DNA of 64,000 nucleotides, taken from Cohnella sp. WQ 127256. GTDB lineage: Bacteria; Bacillota; Bacilli; Paenibacillales; Paenibacillaceae. The stretch is taken from contig NZ_JAMZCY010000009.1 of NCBI RefSeq assembly GCF_024519285.1, positions 124,001-188,000 on the forward strand, given 5' to 3'. A program made the position numbers and the translations under genes. Positions within the stretch are counted from its first letter, which is position 1. Each line of letters opens with the position of its first letter. This document shows positions 9,531 through 18,237 of the stretch, piece by piece. The notes under the pieces were generated by a model that worked only from the letters and a program-made list of their open reading frames with translations, was not told where the DNA came from and ran no database searches.

Positions 9531-9571
9531 AAAAAAGCCGTAAAGGATTATCTCCCTTACGGCTTATCTTT
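9531..9571. terminator. Bidirectional terminator after integrase
   Basis: GCCGTAAAGG...CTCCCTTACGGC hairpin (9537-9563), with AAAAAA before and a T-rich tract after, between the convergent integrase and the stalk-domain gene. Confidence 0.8.
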
Positions 9572-9593
9572 AATGTAACTTCAATCAATCATC

Positions 9594-10313
9594 TTAATAA
9601 GCAAACAAATCTGCAATAATAACCTCTCCCGGATTATCTCTCGAATATGAAGTTTTAGTTGATACTAATCTTGTATCAACGCTTAGCCTAACACTCTTAG
9701 CTGCTCCAATATCAACTTCACCACTTACAACTCCACTCTTACTATCTATAGAAAATTCCTTATATATTAACCCTGACTCTTCATCCTTAAAGACCACACG
9801 AACTGGCTCATCACCGAGCTTAATTGAAGCCTTATAAGAGATTTTCTGATAATTAGATTTCGTATTAAACAGTATAGATTTATTATCAAAAGCTCCTGTC
9901 ACCTGAACAGCATATCCAGATTTATAAGTCTCATTATTAACTGTTAACTTATCTGGGTCAGTAGTTGGACTTCCTGAATAATATTTATCAAACAGCTTTC
10001 CCTTTATCAGATCCGTCTTCCCATCTTTCTCACCAATAGCTAACTTGTTTGTCTTAGTATCGAAACTCGCGGTATAACCAAGCTCATTAGCAAATTGGGT
10101 TACTGGGACATATAGCCTGCCGTTATAGGTTATTGGTCGAATTTCTTTACTTTTATCGTCTTTTGGAGCAAATGATTTGCCAAAAATTTTTGTTGTAATC
10201 GCATAGTTAATTGAAGCCTTAATACTCTCAACTTTCGCTGCTGCTGTAACAGTAACCGTACCAAGAACCAAAGCCAATAACACAGACACAATCACAGCTG
10301 ACCTTCTCTTCAT
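9594..10313 (-). CDS. Secreted stalk-domain protein (copper amine oxidase N-like), prophage cargo
   Basis: About 239 aa. A signal peptide (KRRSAVIVSVLLALVLGTV, cut near VTAAA) is followed by a copper-amine-oxidase-N-like stalk domain: residues RPITYNGRLYVPVTQFANELGY then FDTKTNKLAIG. The C-terminal half (YKSGYAVQVTGAF ... VDIGAAKSVRLSVD) resembles NPCBM-like carbohydrate-binding beta-sandwiches, a tentative reading. GGGAGGG lies 6 nt upstream of the ATG at 10313; an ATG at 10316 is too close. Stalk domains are abundant in Paenibacillaceae surface proteins; here one sits in a prophage beside the integrase, outside the late operon, so it is probably a lysogenic-conversion gene. No enzyme motif was seen. 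Confidence 0.8.
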   Translation of the reverse strand: MKRRSAVIVSVLLALVLGTVTVTAAAKVESIKASINYAITTKIFGKSFAPKDDKSKEIRPITYNGRLYVPVTQFANELGYTASFDTKTNKLAIGEKDGKTDLIKGKLFDKYYSGSPTTDPDKLTVNNETYKSGYAVQVTGAFDNKSILFNTKSNYQKISYKASIKLGDEPVRVVFKDEESGLIYKEFSIDSKSGVVSGEVDIGAAKSVRLSVDTRLVSTKTSYSRDNPGEVIIADLFAY

Positions 10314-10433
10314 CATAATCCCTCCCAATTAATTGTATTAACACCCCTTATATTTCGACAATATGGAGGAATTTCCTTTATTATGTAGAATTTTTGTACT
10401 AATCAACTAACAAGTCCTCCAGGAGTGATGATC

Positions 10434-10631
10434 ATGTTCAAAACAGGTTTCCTACTTGATACATATGAAAAATTTTCTGCTGCTATTTTTAATCAATCTC
10501 CTGTCGAAGTCTGGATTGGCAATGAATTGGTTGATTACGGCGGTGTGATAATATCTCAGGATAAAGAAACGGTTCAGTTTGACGATGGCTCCTATATGCT
10601 AAAGGAAGTTCATGAATTTAGAATTCGTTAA
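10434..10631 (+). CDS. Small phage protein of unknown function
   Basis: 65 aa from ATG 10434, with AGGAG (10421-10425) 8 nt upstream. Acidic and beta-rich (EVWIGNELVDYGGVIISQDKETVQFDDGSYMLKE), suggesting a small SH3-like barrel. No family recognised. It converges on, and overlaps by 4 nt, the minus-strand gene at 10628. Confidence 0.6.
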   Translation: MFKTGFLLDTYEKFSAAIFNQSPVEVWIGNELVDYGGVIISQDKETVQFDDGSYMLKEVHEFRIR

Positions 10632-10798
10632 CGCTTCCTTTTTGGTATTTGCCTAATAAACTTATCATTCTCATCATAAATCATAATGCATAGCCCTTTA
10701 ATGGCTCCCTTAGTTTCAAACAATAGTTTCATCGCCTCCTCTTCCGATAGTGGAACATTGATGCGTTTCCCGTTATATCCGAGGTAATATTTATACAC
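10628..10798 (-). CDS. Small phage protein of unknown function
   Basis: 56 aa (starts MYKYYLGYNGKRINVPLS, ends IRQIPKRKR) from GTG 10798 with GAGGGAAAG just upstream. The stop codon shares bases with the stop of the convergent gene at 10631. No family recognised; the short length and GTG start leave some doubt. Confidence 0.5.
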   Translation of the reverse strand: MYKYYLGYNGKRINVPLSEEEAMKLLFETKGAIKGLCIMIYDENDKFIRQIPKRKR

Positions 10799-10813
10799 CT
10801 TTCCCTCAACAAA

Positions 10814-10937
10814 TTACCATAGTTTACCACAACTTTACCATGCACATAAATGGTAGGTCTATGGAATTATTCCACATATCGCCAATTTAGGACTTTTGGT
10901 GTAGAATTGTGTGGTAATCCATTATTGGTAAAGTTGT
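10814..10937. promoter_or_regulatory. Cluster of TTACCA/TGGTAA boxes
   Basis: Six copies of TTACCA or its near-complement occur in 125 bp. Two form a 12-bp inverted repeat: ACAACTTTACCA (10829-10840) and TGGTAAAGTTGT (10926-10937). They lie between two diverging small genes, upstream of the gene at 10969, and look like repressor operators or looping sites. Confidence 0.5.
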
Positions 10938-10968
10938 ATTTTTAATTCATTCATGGAGGGGAATTAAT

Positions 10969-11316
10969 ATGGGCGCGAAAAACAAGGTTATTGCAGGTGA
11001 TTATAATGGTAAGCAAATCTCACAAACATTCGGGACTTTAATGTTATCTACTGGATTATTTAGTTCAATACAATTAGATAAATCCACGATTGACTCTTAT
11101 GAAGTAATGGATGAATCTCATAGTAAGAGTGCGACAAGTGCAGTTGGAAGAGGTCTTGTTGGAGGTTTATTACTTGGACCTGTAGGATTACTTGCTGGAC
11201 TATCAGCTAAAAGTAAGGGCGTTCATATTGTAGCTATACAGTTTAAAGACGGTAAAAAGAGTCTAATTGAGATGGATGAAAAAATTTACAAGTCTCTATT
11301 AAAGAAATGCTTTTAA
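10969..11316 (+). CDS. Glycine-rich hydrophobic hairpin protein, unknown function
   Basis: 115 aa, ATG 10969 with GGAGGGG 8 nt upstream. A soluble N-terminus is followed by a glycine-zipper-like segment (about 64-83: GRGLVGGLLLGPVGLLAGLSA) and a short beta-strand tail (HIVAIQFKDGKKSLIEM). Monocistronic, opposite to the late operon, with its own operator-like upstream region and terminator, the typical layout of a 'moron' expressed in the lysogen. A membrane or superinfection role is only a guess. Confidence 0.7.
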   Translation: MGAKNKVIAGDYNGKQISQTFGTLMLSTGLFSSIQLDKSTIDSYEVMDESHSKSATSAVGRGLVGGLLLGPVGLLAGLSAKSKGVHIVAIQFKDGKKSLIEMDEKIYKSLLKKCF

Positions 11317-11321
11317 TAATC

Positions 11322-11365
11322 TCCCCACTCAGCCAACAATACGGTTAAGTGGGGTTTCTTCTATT
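11322..11365. terminator. Terminator between cargo gene and late operon
   Basis: CCCCACT (11323-11329) pairs with AGTGGGG (11348-11354), followed by TTTCTTCT on the plus strand. It lies between convergent genes and may also stop the late transcript. Confidence 0.75.
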
Positions 11366-11748
11366 TAAAGAGTCCATTCCTTGGCATTATCTCGAACATC
11401 CATATGAACAAAATTTTGCTTTGGATATTTGCCGATTCCCTTGAATCCAACTCCCTTTGCTATTCTGGACAATTGATCAACAGTCATCCCTTTAGGACAG
11501 GAAATGTCTACTGCTTTTCCCTCTATGTGCTGACTATTAGGAGAACCACTGATTTTCCTATTATATTCTGGAGTACGGTATGCGCTATTAATCTTTAATG
11601 GTTTGCCAATCTTTTCTCTCAATTTCTGTAGCAGAATAACAACTTCAGGATCAAGTTTAACTTGATGATTTCCATCATGACATTCAAATTCATATAATTT
11701 AAAATTTTTGCTAACATCAATATCGTTGACTCTCATAGTATCACTCAC
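11365..11748 (-). CDS. Peptidase M15 endolysin
   Basis: About 127 aa; cleaves peptidoglycan peptide cross-links at lysis. The M15_3/VanY-type zinc site is visible: SAYRTPEYNRK, then SQHIEGKAVDI (His and Asp ligands), then FVHMDV (His ligand). The start is GTG 11748 or ATG 11736; both follow an AAAGGGTGAG Shine-Dalgarno overlapping the holin stop. Last gene of the leftward late operon, directly after the holin, as a lysis cassette. Confidence 0.9.
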   Translation of the reverse strand: MSDTMRVNDIDVSKNFKLYEFECHDGNHQVKLDPEVVILLQKLREKIGKPLKINSAYRTPEYNRKISGSPNSQHIEGKAVDISCPKGMTVDQLSRIAKGVGFKGIGKYPKQNFVHMDVRDNAKEWTL

Positions 11749-12184
11749 CCTTTCCCTGTTTAACTATCTCTCCATCATCCAACAATGGAATCTTACCTCT
11801 AACTGTAGAAACCAATTTACTCAGGAATCCAAGCTTCAACCCCATCTTATTTCCATTCTCAATAATGCTTACAAACTCTATCAAGATGAATGCGCTGGAG
11901 ACACCGTCTGTAATTACTCCATTACTTTTTAATATAGAAACTTCGACCATTAAGATTGCTCCGATGAGAAGCATCGTGTACACCTTTTTAAATAATCCAC
12001 GATAACCTCTAGTCGAACTAAGACCTTCTCCACTTACGATTGCCGATGTAATTCCGGTAATGTAGTCGATAGCCATCATTCCTAGTAAAACAGTAAACAT
12101 TAGTCCAAATAATCCTGTGAATATTGATACTATTGCCCCAACCAATCCAGCAATGGCTTTGATGATTATATCTGTACGATCCAT
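11741..12184 (-). CDS. Phage holin (phage_holin_4 / TcdE-like family)
   Basis: 147 aa with three hydrophobic segments (about 12-40, 68-85, 95-108) and the family signature GMMAIDYITGITSAIVSGEGLSS. It forms the membrane lesion that releases the M15 endolysin encoded next; the two frames overlap by 8 nt. Confidence 0.9.
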   Translation of the reverse strand: MDRTDIIIKAIAGLVGAIVSIFTGLFGLMFTVLLGMMAIDYITGITSAIVSGEGLSSTRGYRGLFKKVYTMLLIGAILMVEVSILKSNGVITDGVSSAFILIEFVSIIENGNKMGLKLGFLSKLVSTVRGKIPLLDDGEIVKQGKGE

Positions 12185-12202
12185 TTGTATATCCTATCCT
12201 TT

Positions 12203-12508
12203 CTAAAGTTTTGCGCCTACAATAAATCTAACTGGAGGACTATTACTAAACTCATCCCCATTGGAGAAGTTGACCGTTACCTGATACGTGTACCCTCCGC
12301 TTACTAATAAGTCCTCAGACAATAAAGTTGTTGAACATCTGCCATTGATAGCATCTACTATGCTTAACGGCTTATTAAACGTTGTCTTATCTGCCCTTAT
12401 AAAGTGAGCGACAATTGATGTGGTAGTTGTTAAATCTACAGCTCCAACATCATCCATAACCGTAATATCTATCATTGTTCCGTTGTCGCCTACTACAATG
12501 TTTGACAA
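12203..12508 (-). CDS. BppU-like baseplate upper protein N-domain
   Basis: 101 aa, starting MSNIVVGDNGTMIDITVMDD with TTTSIVAHFIRAD and GGYTYQVTVNFSNGDEFSNSP. This Ig-like pattern matches the N-terminal domain of lactococcal-phage BppU-type proteins that attach receptor-binding parts to the baseplate. It sits between the receptor-binding gene and the holin. Confidence 0.6.
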   Translation of the reverse strand: MSNIVVGDNGTMIDITVMDDVGAVDLTTTTSIVAHFIRADKTTFNKPLSIVDAINGRCSTTLLSEDLLVSGGYTYQVTVNFSNGDEFSNSPPVRFIVGAKL

Positions 12509-12517
12509 CTCATCACC

Positions 12518-13465
12518 TCATATCTTTATAATATTTTTTTTGACTCTAGTAATTATGACATCAGAAATAAGCATCCTCATCATCTGGATACTTGATGTGT
12601 GTTGCCGTTTAATATTCACGGTAAAATGCATTGTCTGCACATACAGCGGTACGCTTTGATCAGCTATCTTGAAGAGTAGCGGATATACGAAAACCCTACC
12701 ACTATAAATCCACTGAATGGTCGCTTGATCTGTTACACTGTCCACATATATAACTTGATACATATTTTCATTGGCGATCTGATAGGCATACAACCGTTGT
12801 GACGTAGCAATTTCCATTGTCTGTTCGGTGTATGTTGATTGCCTAGTTGCATAATGGTATGATACTTCAACTCCAGCCTCTACCCATGTTCCTCCGTATA
12901 TCGTGCCGTTATTTCCAGCGACAATGTCTCTTGCAATCGCGCCCGAACCTTCGTTTAGTTTCCAATAATTCGTTAATCCGTATTCATTTCCGTTCAATTG
13001 CTTATTCATGTCAATTTGTATTTCAGATTGTGTACGAGCGATATTCCACAATTTCACTTCGCTAACATCACCTGACCATTGCCTACTACCGAACATCCAC
13101 TTACTTATAAACCATTCGTTGCCTACGTAAGCTAACGGATCAGTATTTGTACTAAAAACAACAACAGCATTTTTGTATAATTTCAAATCTCCTGTTAACG
13201 AATCTCTTGTAAAGGTTAAGAAATTCCAATTCGTATCTAATGAAAAGGAAGATCTGAAGGAGCCGTCTCCGTCTGTTAAATCGTAATTATTTGTGAGGTT
13301 GGCGTGTTGTTCAATCTTAAATCCGTTACTGAAATCAAACATTGTTGCGTAATCCGATTGCGTTGATGCACATTTTACCCATAACGACAAAGTGAATGTT
13401 TGCGGTTTGTTATGATCAAATGCAATATAATCATCCACGCCATCCAATTGCAAATAGTAATTCAC
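12518..13465 (-). CDS. LamG/concanavalin-type domain phage protein, probable receptor-binding protein
   Basis: 315 aa. The N-terminal about 190 residues form a LamG jelly roll (YYLQLDGVDDYIAFDHNKPQTFTLSLWVK, WKLNEGSGAIARDIVAGNNGTIYGGTW). The C-terminal about 120 residues are not recognised. Its place among tail-fibre genes suggests cell-surface glycan binding during adsorption. Confidence 0.75.
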   Translation of the reverse strand: MNYYLQLDGVDDYIAFDHNKPQTFTLSLWVKCASTQSDYATMFDFSNGFKIEQHANLTNNYDLTDGDGSFRSSFSLDTNWNFLTFTRDSLTGDLKLYKNAVVVFSTNTDPLAYVGNEWFISKWMFGSRQWSGDVSEVKLWNIARTQSEIQIDMNKQLNGNEYGLTNYWKLNEGSGAIARDIVAGNNGTIYGGTWVEAGVEVSYHYATRQSTYTEQTMEIATSQRLYAYQIANENMYQVIYVDSVTDQATIQWIYSGRVFVYPLLFKIADQSVPLYVQTMHFTVNIKRQHTSSIQMMRMLISDVIITRVKKNIIKI

Positions 13466-13468
13466 GCT

Positions 13469-13762
13469 TTACCTCCCCTTATACGTTTCAATTATTACGC
13501 AAGGTTTGGATATAAGTTCATCATGATTACATTCGTGCCAATCAATCTCACCTGTGAGTGTATCAACATGAAGCTTAAGAACGTTGAATAACGCATCCTT
13601 ATCTGCAATTGAATTAACCCATGCTTCAAACGTAAAGATCGGGTATTCGCTTTGGTCAACGGCATTAATGGTAACAAGTCTCCATAATACAAAGCGGTTA
13701 ATATCGGATACAATCGAACTACCGTCTCGTGTGCGGATACTGCCTCGGATGCTATACCGCAT
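13469..13762 (-). CDS. Tail-associated protein of unknown function
   Basis: 97 aa starting MRYSIRGSIRTRDGSSI, beta-rich. The ATG at 13762 lies inside the end of the preceding gene (stop at 13752), suggesting translational coupling; the longer open frame to 13858 only overlaps that gene. No family recognised; probably a fibre or baseplate accessory. Confidence 0.6.
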   Translation of the reverse strand: MRYSIRGSIRTRDGSSIVSDINRFVLWRLVTINAVDQSEYPIFTFEAWVNSIADKDALFNVLKLHVDTLTGEIDWHECNHDELISKPCVIIETYKGR

Positions 13763-14141
13763 ACTCTTTACCGCTAACCGTAAGTTTAATATCCAACTTA
13801 TTAATAGAGTCGGCAACAACCGGAGTCGTAACCTTGCACCAAAACGGCTTAGCGACATTACTATCTGATATATCAGTCATCGTTAACGCTGCTCCACCTG
13901 TAAGATATGCTCCTGCGACCCCAGTCTTGTCTGGAGCGAGCTGCACCCAGTTGGACTCATTAGTATTCACTGCATCAGTCGGCTTAACTGTTACGCTTTT
14001 ATATATCTTATTTGCGTTATCATTGAATAACCACAATTGCAAAACTACTGCTGATCCCGTAATCGGATGCTCCGTTGTAATTGGATTAACATCAGATACG
14101 ATATCAGACAAAGCAACATTTTTGCTTATTTTTAATGCCAT
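13752..14141 (-). CDS. Tail-associated protein of unknown function
   Basis: 129 aa starting MALKISKNVALSDIVSDVNPI. The open frame continues to 14186, but those codons run through the hairpin at 14175-14202, so ATG 14141 is preferred. Beta-rich sequence (VQLAPDKTGVAGAYLTGGAALTM), typical of phage structural proteins; no family recognised. Confidence 0.6.
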   Translation of the reverse strand: MALKISKNVALSDIVSDVNPITTEHPITGSAVVLQLWLFNDNANKIYKSVTVKPTDAVNTNESNWVQLAPDKTGVAGAYLTGGAALTMTDISDSNVAKPFWCKVTTPVVADSINKLDIKLTVSGKEYAV

Positions 14142-14174
14142 TATTGGCACCAACCTTCTCTTTAAAATACAGAA

Positions 14175-14202
14175 AGAGAGCAACATGCTAGATGTGCTCT
14201 CT
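14175..14202 (-). terminator. Hairpin downstream of tail-fibre gene
   Basis: AGAGAGCA (14175-14182) pairs with TGCTCTCT (14195-14202); on the minus strand it is followed by TTCTGTATTTT. It may be a partial terminator that lowers read-through from fibre to lysis genes. Confidence 0.5.
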
Positions 14203-14297
14203 ACAAATTGATTTATTTATCTTTTAATTTCAAAGTCATACTGACTCAAGTTATACATATCCTCGATCTCTTAATTCAAAACGCTCTTCTCTCTCTG

Positions 14298-16202
14298 TTA
14301 AAATACTTGTATCTCAGGTCTGTAGCCGTGTAAGTATCCTACGGTCGGATTACTTGAGACGTTAGATTGTAGAGTGTATAGCATACCTGATATACCGTCT
14401 ACTCTTTGATACAATGCTGTTGGCACAATAGATGTTACACTAAAAACAGCCTCTTGCAAGGAGTTCTGACAATACAATCCAGCGGTACCGTATAGTAATC
14501 CATCATTATAGAAGGATGGATACATACTCATTGTACCAATATCAAAGTACTGTATAGCCCAAGGAATACCTCTTGACCACAGTACCTCAAGAGTGTCCAT
14601 TGATCTAATAGAGATTGATTTACTAGCCCCTTCATTGTAACAATACAAATGTCTGGATGGCTCATTCATACCAATACAGTGGACGTAACCGACGAAAGCA
14701 TCCGACGATTGAGCCGATAACGCGCCAGCAGCTGTATATCTAGCTAACTTGTTACTATATGGAGCAGCATATAAATTGCTTGAACTGTCACCTATGCCTC
14801 TACCGTGTCTGCTACTATATTCCCGTGAAGCTGGTGTTGATGTCCATGCTCCAGTAGACCCATTGACTCGGTAACAATACCATGTTTCGCTCGTACCACC
14901 ACCTTGCTGTGATATGTATACGTTGTTATCATTGCCAATTGTAGTATAGGCTCCATTATACTTATTGACTGTTGATGTTGCCCACACAACGCTAAGGTTA
15001 GACACATTGAGTTTTGCACAATACCATGCAGTGGAATCGTAAGAACTAATGAAAACGAAATTACCAGTTAAGTCAAGTTCAATGCCGTTAACTTGACCAG
15101 GACAGTTATACGAACCTAACACTGTTCCGCTATTAACGTCTATCTTCCGCACTAAGCCATTACTGCCAGCTAATCCTACGTAGGCATAACCACCCCTTAC
15201 AGCAAACCTGTAGTGCGGGTTGTAACTTGGCAATGAGAAAGAACACGAGCTTACAGCAAGACCTCTAGTGCCTCCGACTTTATGGAATGGTACGAAACCA
15301 CCTATGTCGTAAGTAGCACCTGTACCTACCATACCAAACATAGGCACACCGTTCCGAATATTGTTACTATTAAAATTAGCATCATCTGCGTATATGCCTA
15401 GTTGCCCACCTTGTTCAGCAGCTCCAGTTAAATAGGCTCCAGTCGGGATAGTGAGGTGCATCCGTCCATTTATTGGGGCTGTTTGTCCAACTACAGCTTG
15501 TCTCCAACCTGCATATGTCTCACTGCCTCTTACTGGGATTGTTCCATTGATAATCCCAAATTCTGTACCAGCAGTTTTTCCAGCAATAATATCAGCAGCA
15601 ACCGCCGTTCCATATTCACCTCCTTCACCCTGTAAGATAAAAGCCGTACCGTTGTATCTCATCGTGTAAATACCATTGACTACTAATTTTCCTGCAATCA
15701 TAGCTTTACCCTTTGGATCTAGAATGTTTTTTACGCCCAAACCATTAACATTGATTGTAGATGCTCCAGTATTGGCTATGTTGATCCTAATCGCCAATCC
15801 TACCCCAACGGTGTACGATGCCATTGCTGGACTTAGTGTGGCGATATAAGCATTTGCGGTTCCAGTTGCGATTACAAATGGCGTTTGTATTGTGTAGTCT
15901 GCTAAGTGACTGTTAAGCATATCAACAATTCCCTTAACAGTTTCAGTTGTTCGTCCAGTTCCAGCAAGATTATCAATCGTATCTTTAACTGTTTTTACAG
16001 CTTTACTAGTAGCAGCTTTCGTCTCATCGGTACTTGTGACAGCATTAGACAACTGGACTTTTCCTTTAACTGTGATACTTGCATCGGGAATATCAATGTT
16101 AATCAGATCAGTCGCTTCTGCTAATGCGTTTATATCTCGTACAATATCGGCTGTTAAATTATCATCAATTAACGGTAAATCATGAATTTGTGTCCTTGCC
16201 AT
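14298..16202 (-). CDS. Tail fibre protein
   Basis: 634 aa. The N-terminal ITVKGKVQLSNAVTSTDETKAATSKAVKTVKD is the phage tail-fibre repeat. A beta-rich middle (TGASTINVNGLGVKNIL, NGTAFILQGEGGEYG) follows, then a C-terminal half with repeated aromatic/glycine strands (GGYAYVGLAGSNGLVRKIDVNSGTV, GNDNNVYISQQGG, LYAAPYSNKLARY) that looks like a beta-propeller. Likely a host-recognition fibre. It follows the DUF2313 baseplate gene by 2 bp. Confidence 0.85.
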   Translation of the reverse strand: MARTQIHDLPLIDDNLTADIVRDINALAEATDLINIDIPDASITVKGKVQLSNAVTSTDETKAATSKAVKTVKDTIDNLAGTGRTTETVKGIVDMLNSHLADYTIQTPFVIATGTANAYIATLSPAMASYTVGVGLAIRINIANTGASTINVNGLGVKNILDPKGKAMIAGKLVVNGIYTMRYNGTAFILQGEGGEYGTAVAADIIAGKTAGTEFGIINGTIPVRGSETYAGWRQAVVGQTAPINGRMHLTIPTGAYLTGAAEQGGQLGIYADDANFNSNNIRNGVPMFGMVGTGATYDIGGFVPFHKVGGTRGLAVSSCSFSLPSYNPHYRFAVRGGYAYVGLAGSNGLVRKIDVNSGTVLGSYNCPGQVNGIELDLTGNFVFISSYDSTAWYCAKLNVSNLSVVWATSTVNKYNGAYTTIGNDNNVYISQQGGGTSETWYCYRVNGSTGAWTSTPASREYSSRHGRGIGDSSSNLYAAPYSNKLARYTAAGALSAQSSDAFVGYVHCIGMNEPSRHLYCYNEGASKSISIRSMDTLEVLWSRGIPWAIQYFDIGTMSMYPSFYNDGLLYGTAGLYCQNSLQEAVFSVTSIVPTALYQRVDGISGMLYTLQSNVSSNPTVGYLHGYRPEIQVF

Positions 16203-16204
16203 TA

Positions 16205-16753
16205 TTAATTTAATCCTCCATTCAATAATTCGAAATAAGTGATATTCTGGCTTTTAATATAATCATAGGAAACATTCTTTTTTTTAACTTCATTATATAA
16301 GGTGAATTTAAAGGTATAGATGACATCTAAGTGTGCAGGAGCAATTTCCCTCACTCTTTGCTTCAAATCATCAAGATTAGCAGGAATACCATAATCACTC
16401 ACAAACTTAATGTTTATTTTCCCATCAAACGATACCTCAACGTCACCATTGAGCCATGATTCTACGTTAATCTCAAGTTCAGTTGCACCTATTTTACCAG
16501 TTCCTCTTAACTTGCTTTTAATTACACTCCTACGATCTTCAAGGGGTTTATTAATGTTTGCCGTTATGCCTAATTCCTTTTCATATATGGACAAACCCCA
16601 ATTAGCTGTATCAATATCAAGTTGACGTTTAAAGTCGTCAATGGAAGCATCGTAATTATCCAAAGTCAGTCCAATGCTTCCACTAATCTCATTGATAAGA
16701 GGATCGTCAAGTTCGATTTTATGTAAAGACCTTAGAATCTCTTTTTTATGCAA
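16205..16753 (-). CDS. DUF2313 (YmfQ/XkdU-like) baseplate protein
   Basis: 182 aa with SIGLTLDNYDASIDDFKRQLDIDTANWGLSIYEKELGI and a C-terminal REIAPAHLDVIY, the DUF2313 pattern. In PBSX-like and Mu-like phages it follows the baseplate J gene, as here, with 8 nt overlap. Confidence 0.85.
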   Translation of the reverse strand: MHKKEILRSLHKIELDDPLINEISGSIGLTLDNYDASIDDFKRQLDIDTANWGLSIYEKELGITANINKPLEDRRSVIKSKLRGTGKIGATELEINVESWLNGDVEVSFDGKINIKFVSDYGIPANLDDLKQRVREIAPAHLDVIYTFKFTLYNEVKKKNVSYDYIKSQNITYFELLNGGLN

Positions 16754-17792
16754 CAGTTACAACTCCTAGCACAGCAACTTCCTTAGCCCCAACATTGATA
16801 TTCGATATTCCACCATTGATTGTTAACGCACTATAATCAATCACTCCATCAGCACCGTAAATCGCATTGCCAATAGCCGCATAAGACACATACGACTGAA
16901 CAAAGGCAATACTATCAAGATAGCTATCAATACTACTTTCAATATTCGATTTTATTTGAGCATCAGTATAGCCAGTATCCTTAGTCACTGTCACTGAGAG
17001 ATCAAGACTTAATCCAATGGCAGGAATAACATAGCAATAAGCCCCAATTGGAGCCTGTCCATATCCTAAGCCTTCGCTGTTTGGATCGATATATTCTTGC
17101 ACAGAATCAATTAATGTCTGACTTGCTGGTAATTCATTTTGGTCTATTATGACAACTTCCACCGTATTCGCCCCGCGCTCTAATGGAAAAACCTTTACTC
17201 CACCAACTCCAGGTACTTCTTTTGCCCACAAATAATAATGATTCAAATTTCCAGATGTTGCTGGAGTACGAATAGCAATATAATAACGTTCACGTAAGTT
17301 ATTATCTGTCTCTTGAACATATCCATCATGTGTTGGCTGAGAATTAATTACTACTGTGATACCTGACAAAGTAACTGGCATTTGTACAATCCGATTACTT
17401 GGCACATTACCATTAGTTCCAGCAACAACAGCCTTAATATTAATCGTTCCTGTGCCTGTAATCGTCTTAGTCTCATTCGCCATAAATTGAATACCTGATA
17501 CTGTTTCGAACAAGTCACCTTGATTAATTATCCCGTTGCCTGTTACATTCAATTGTCCTATTGCATATGTTGCCTGAATACGTTTGATCCCTTTTCGCTG
17601 ATAAATATAAGTATCCAATAACGTTCCCGTTAAATTATCAACATCCAATAGTTTTTCCATGTCATCTAACTTGATATCATAATCAGAAATGACAAGGGAT
17701 ACCGCCTTCATTAAATCATAAACAATGTATCCCTCCGTCTTGTCATAAGCATCATTGATTGCATCAAGCAACTTCTTCAATATTTCATCCAC
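16746..17792 (-). CDS. Baseplate J/gp47 family protein (XkdT-like)
   Basis: 348 aa, typical length. It has DLMKAVSLVISDYDIKLDDMEKLLDVDNLTGTLLDTYIYQRKGIKR and the TSGNLNHYYLWAKEVPGVGGVKVFPLERG stretch of the family. It forms the baseplate wedge of contractile tails; overlaps both neighbours by 8 nt. Confidence 0.92.
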   Translation of the reverse strand: MDEILKKLLDAINDAYDKTEGYIVYDLMKAVSLVISDYDIKLDDMEKLLDVDNLTGTLLDTYIYQRKGIKRIQATYAIGQLNVTGNGIINQGDLFETVSGIQFMANETKTITGTGTINIKAVVAGTNGNVPSNRIVQMPVTLSGITVVINSQPTHDGYVQETDNNLRERYYIAIRTPATSGNLNHYYLWAKEVPGVGGVKVFPLERGANTVEVVIIDQNELPASQTLIDSVQEYIDPNSEGLGYGQAPIGAYCYVIPAIGLSLDLSVTVTKDTGYTDAQIKSNIESSIDSYLDSIAFVQSYVSYAAIGNAIYGADGVIDYSALTINGGISNINVGAKEVAVLGVVTVA

Positions 17793-18237
17793 TATATTTC
17801 ACCTCACTCTGAACTCCCTCAATCAATGTTCCCTGTTTTGTGTGAACACTAAAGCTGAATATTGCTTTACTATCCTGACGTGTCAGAGCAAAATCGCTGA
17901 TACCTACAATTTCAGGATGCCGGATTAACTGTTCCTCGATTTGTCGCTTAACTTCACTGTTGATAACGCCAAGCGGAATATCCTTTCTGCCAATAAACTG
18001 AGCAATATTTAGACCGAGATCTAAATCCTTATATACTTGATACTTTCCCCGCTCAGTTATCAAAACCATTGTTATCCATTGCTTAATCGCTTGTTCATAA
18101 GTCGCTAATACTGGCTTTCCATCCTTAAGTACAAACTCACGCTTATCATAGTCAAATAAAAAAACCTTTCCCATTGACGCTTCTGGAAGGTTCTCGTTTT
18201 CATCTTCATATTTAATTGTTGGAAACAGATTATTCAC
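17785..18237 (-). CDS. DUF2634 baseplate wedge protein (XkdS/gp25-like)
   Basis: 150 aa with YEQAIKQWITMVLITERGKYQVYKDLDLGLNIAQFIGRKDI and a C-terminal gp25/W-like fold, the DUF2634 pattern of PBSX XkdS. Overlaps both neighbours by 8 nt in the baseplate operon. Confidence 0.88.
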   Translation of the reverse strand: MNNLFPTIKYEDENENLPEASMGKVFLFDYDKREFVLKDGKPVLATYEQAIKQWITMVLITERGKYQVYKDLDLGLNIAQFIGRKDIPLGVINSEVKRQIEEQLIRHPEIVGISDFALTRQDSKAIFSFSVHTKQGTLIEGVQSEVKYSG

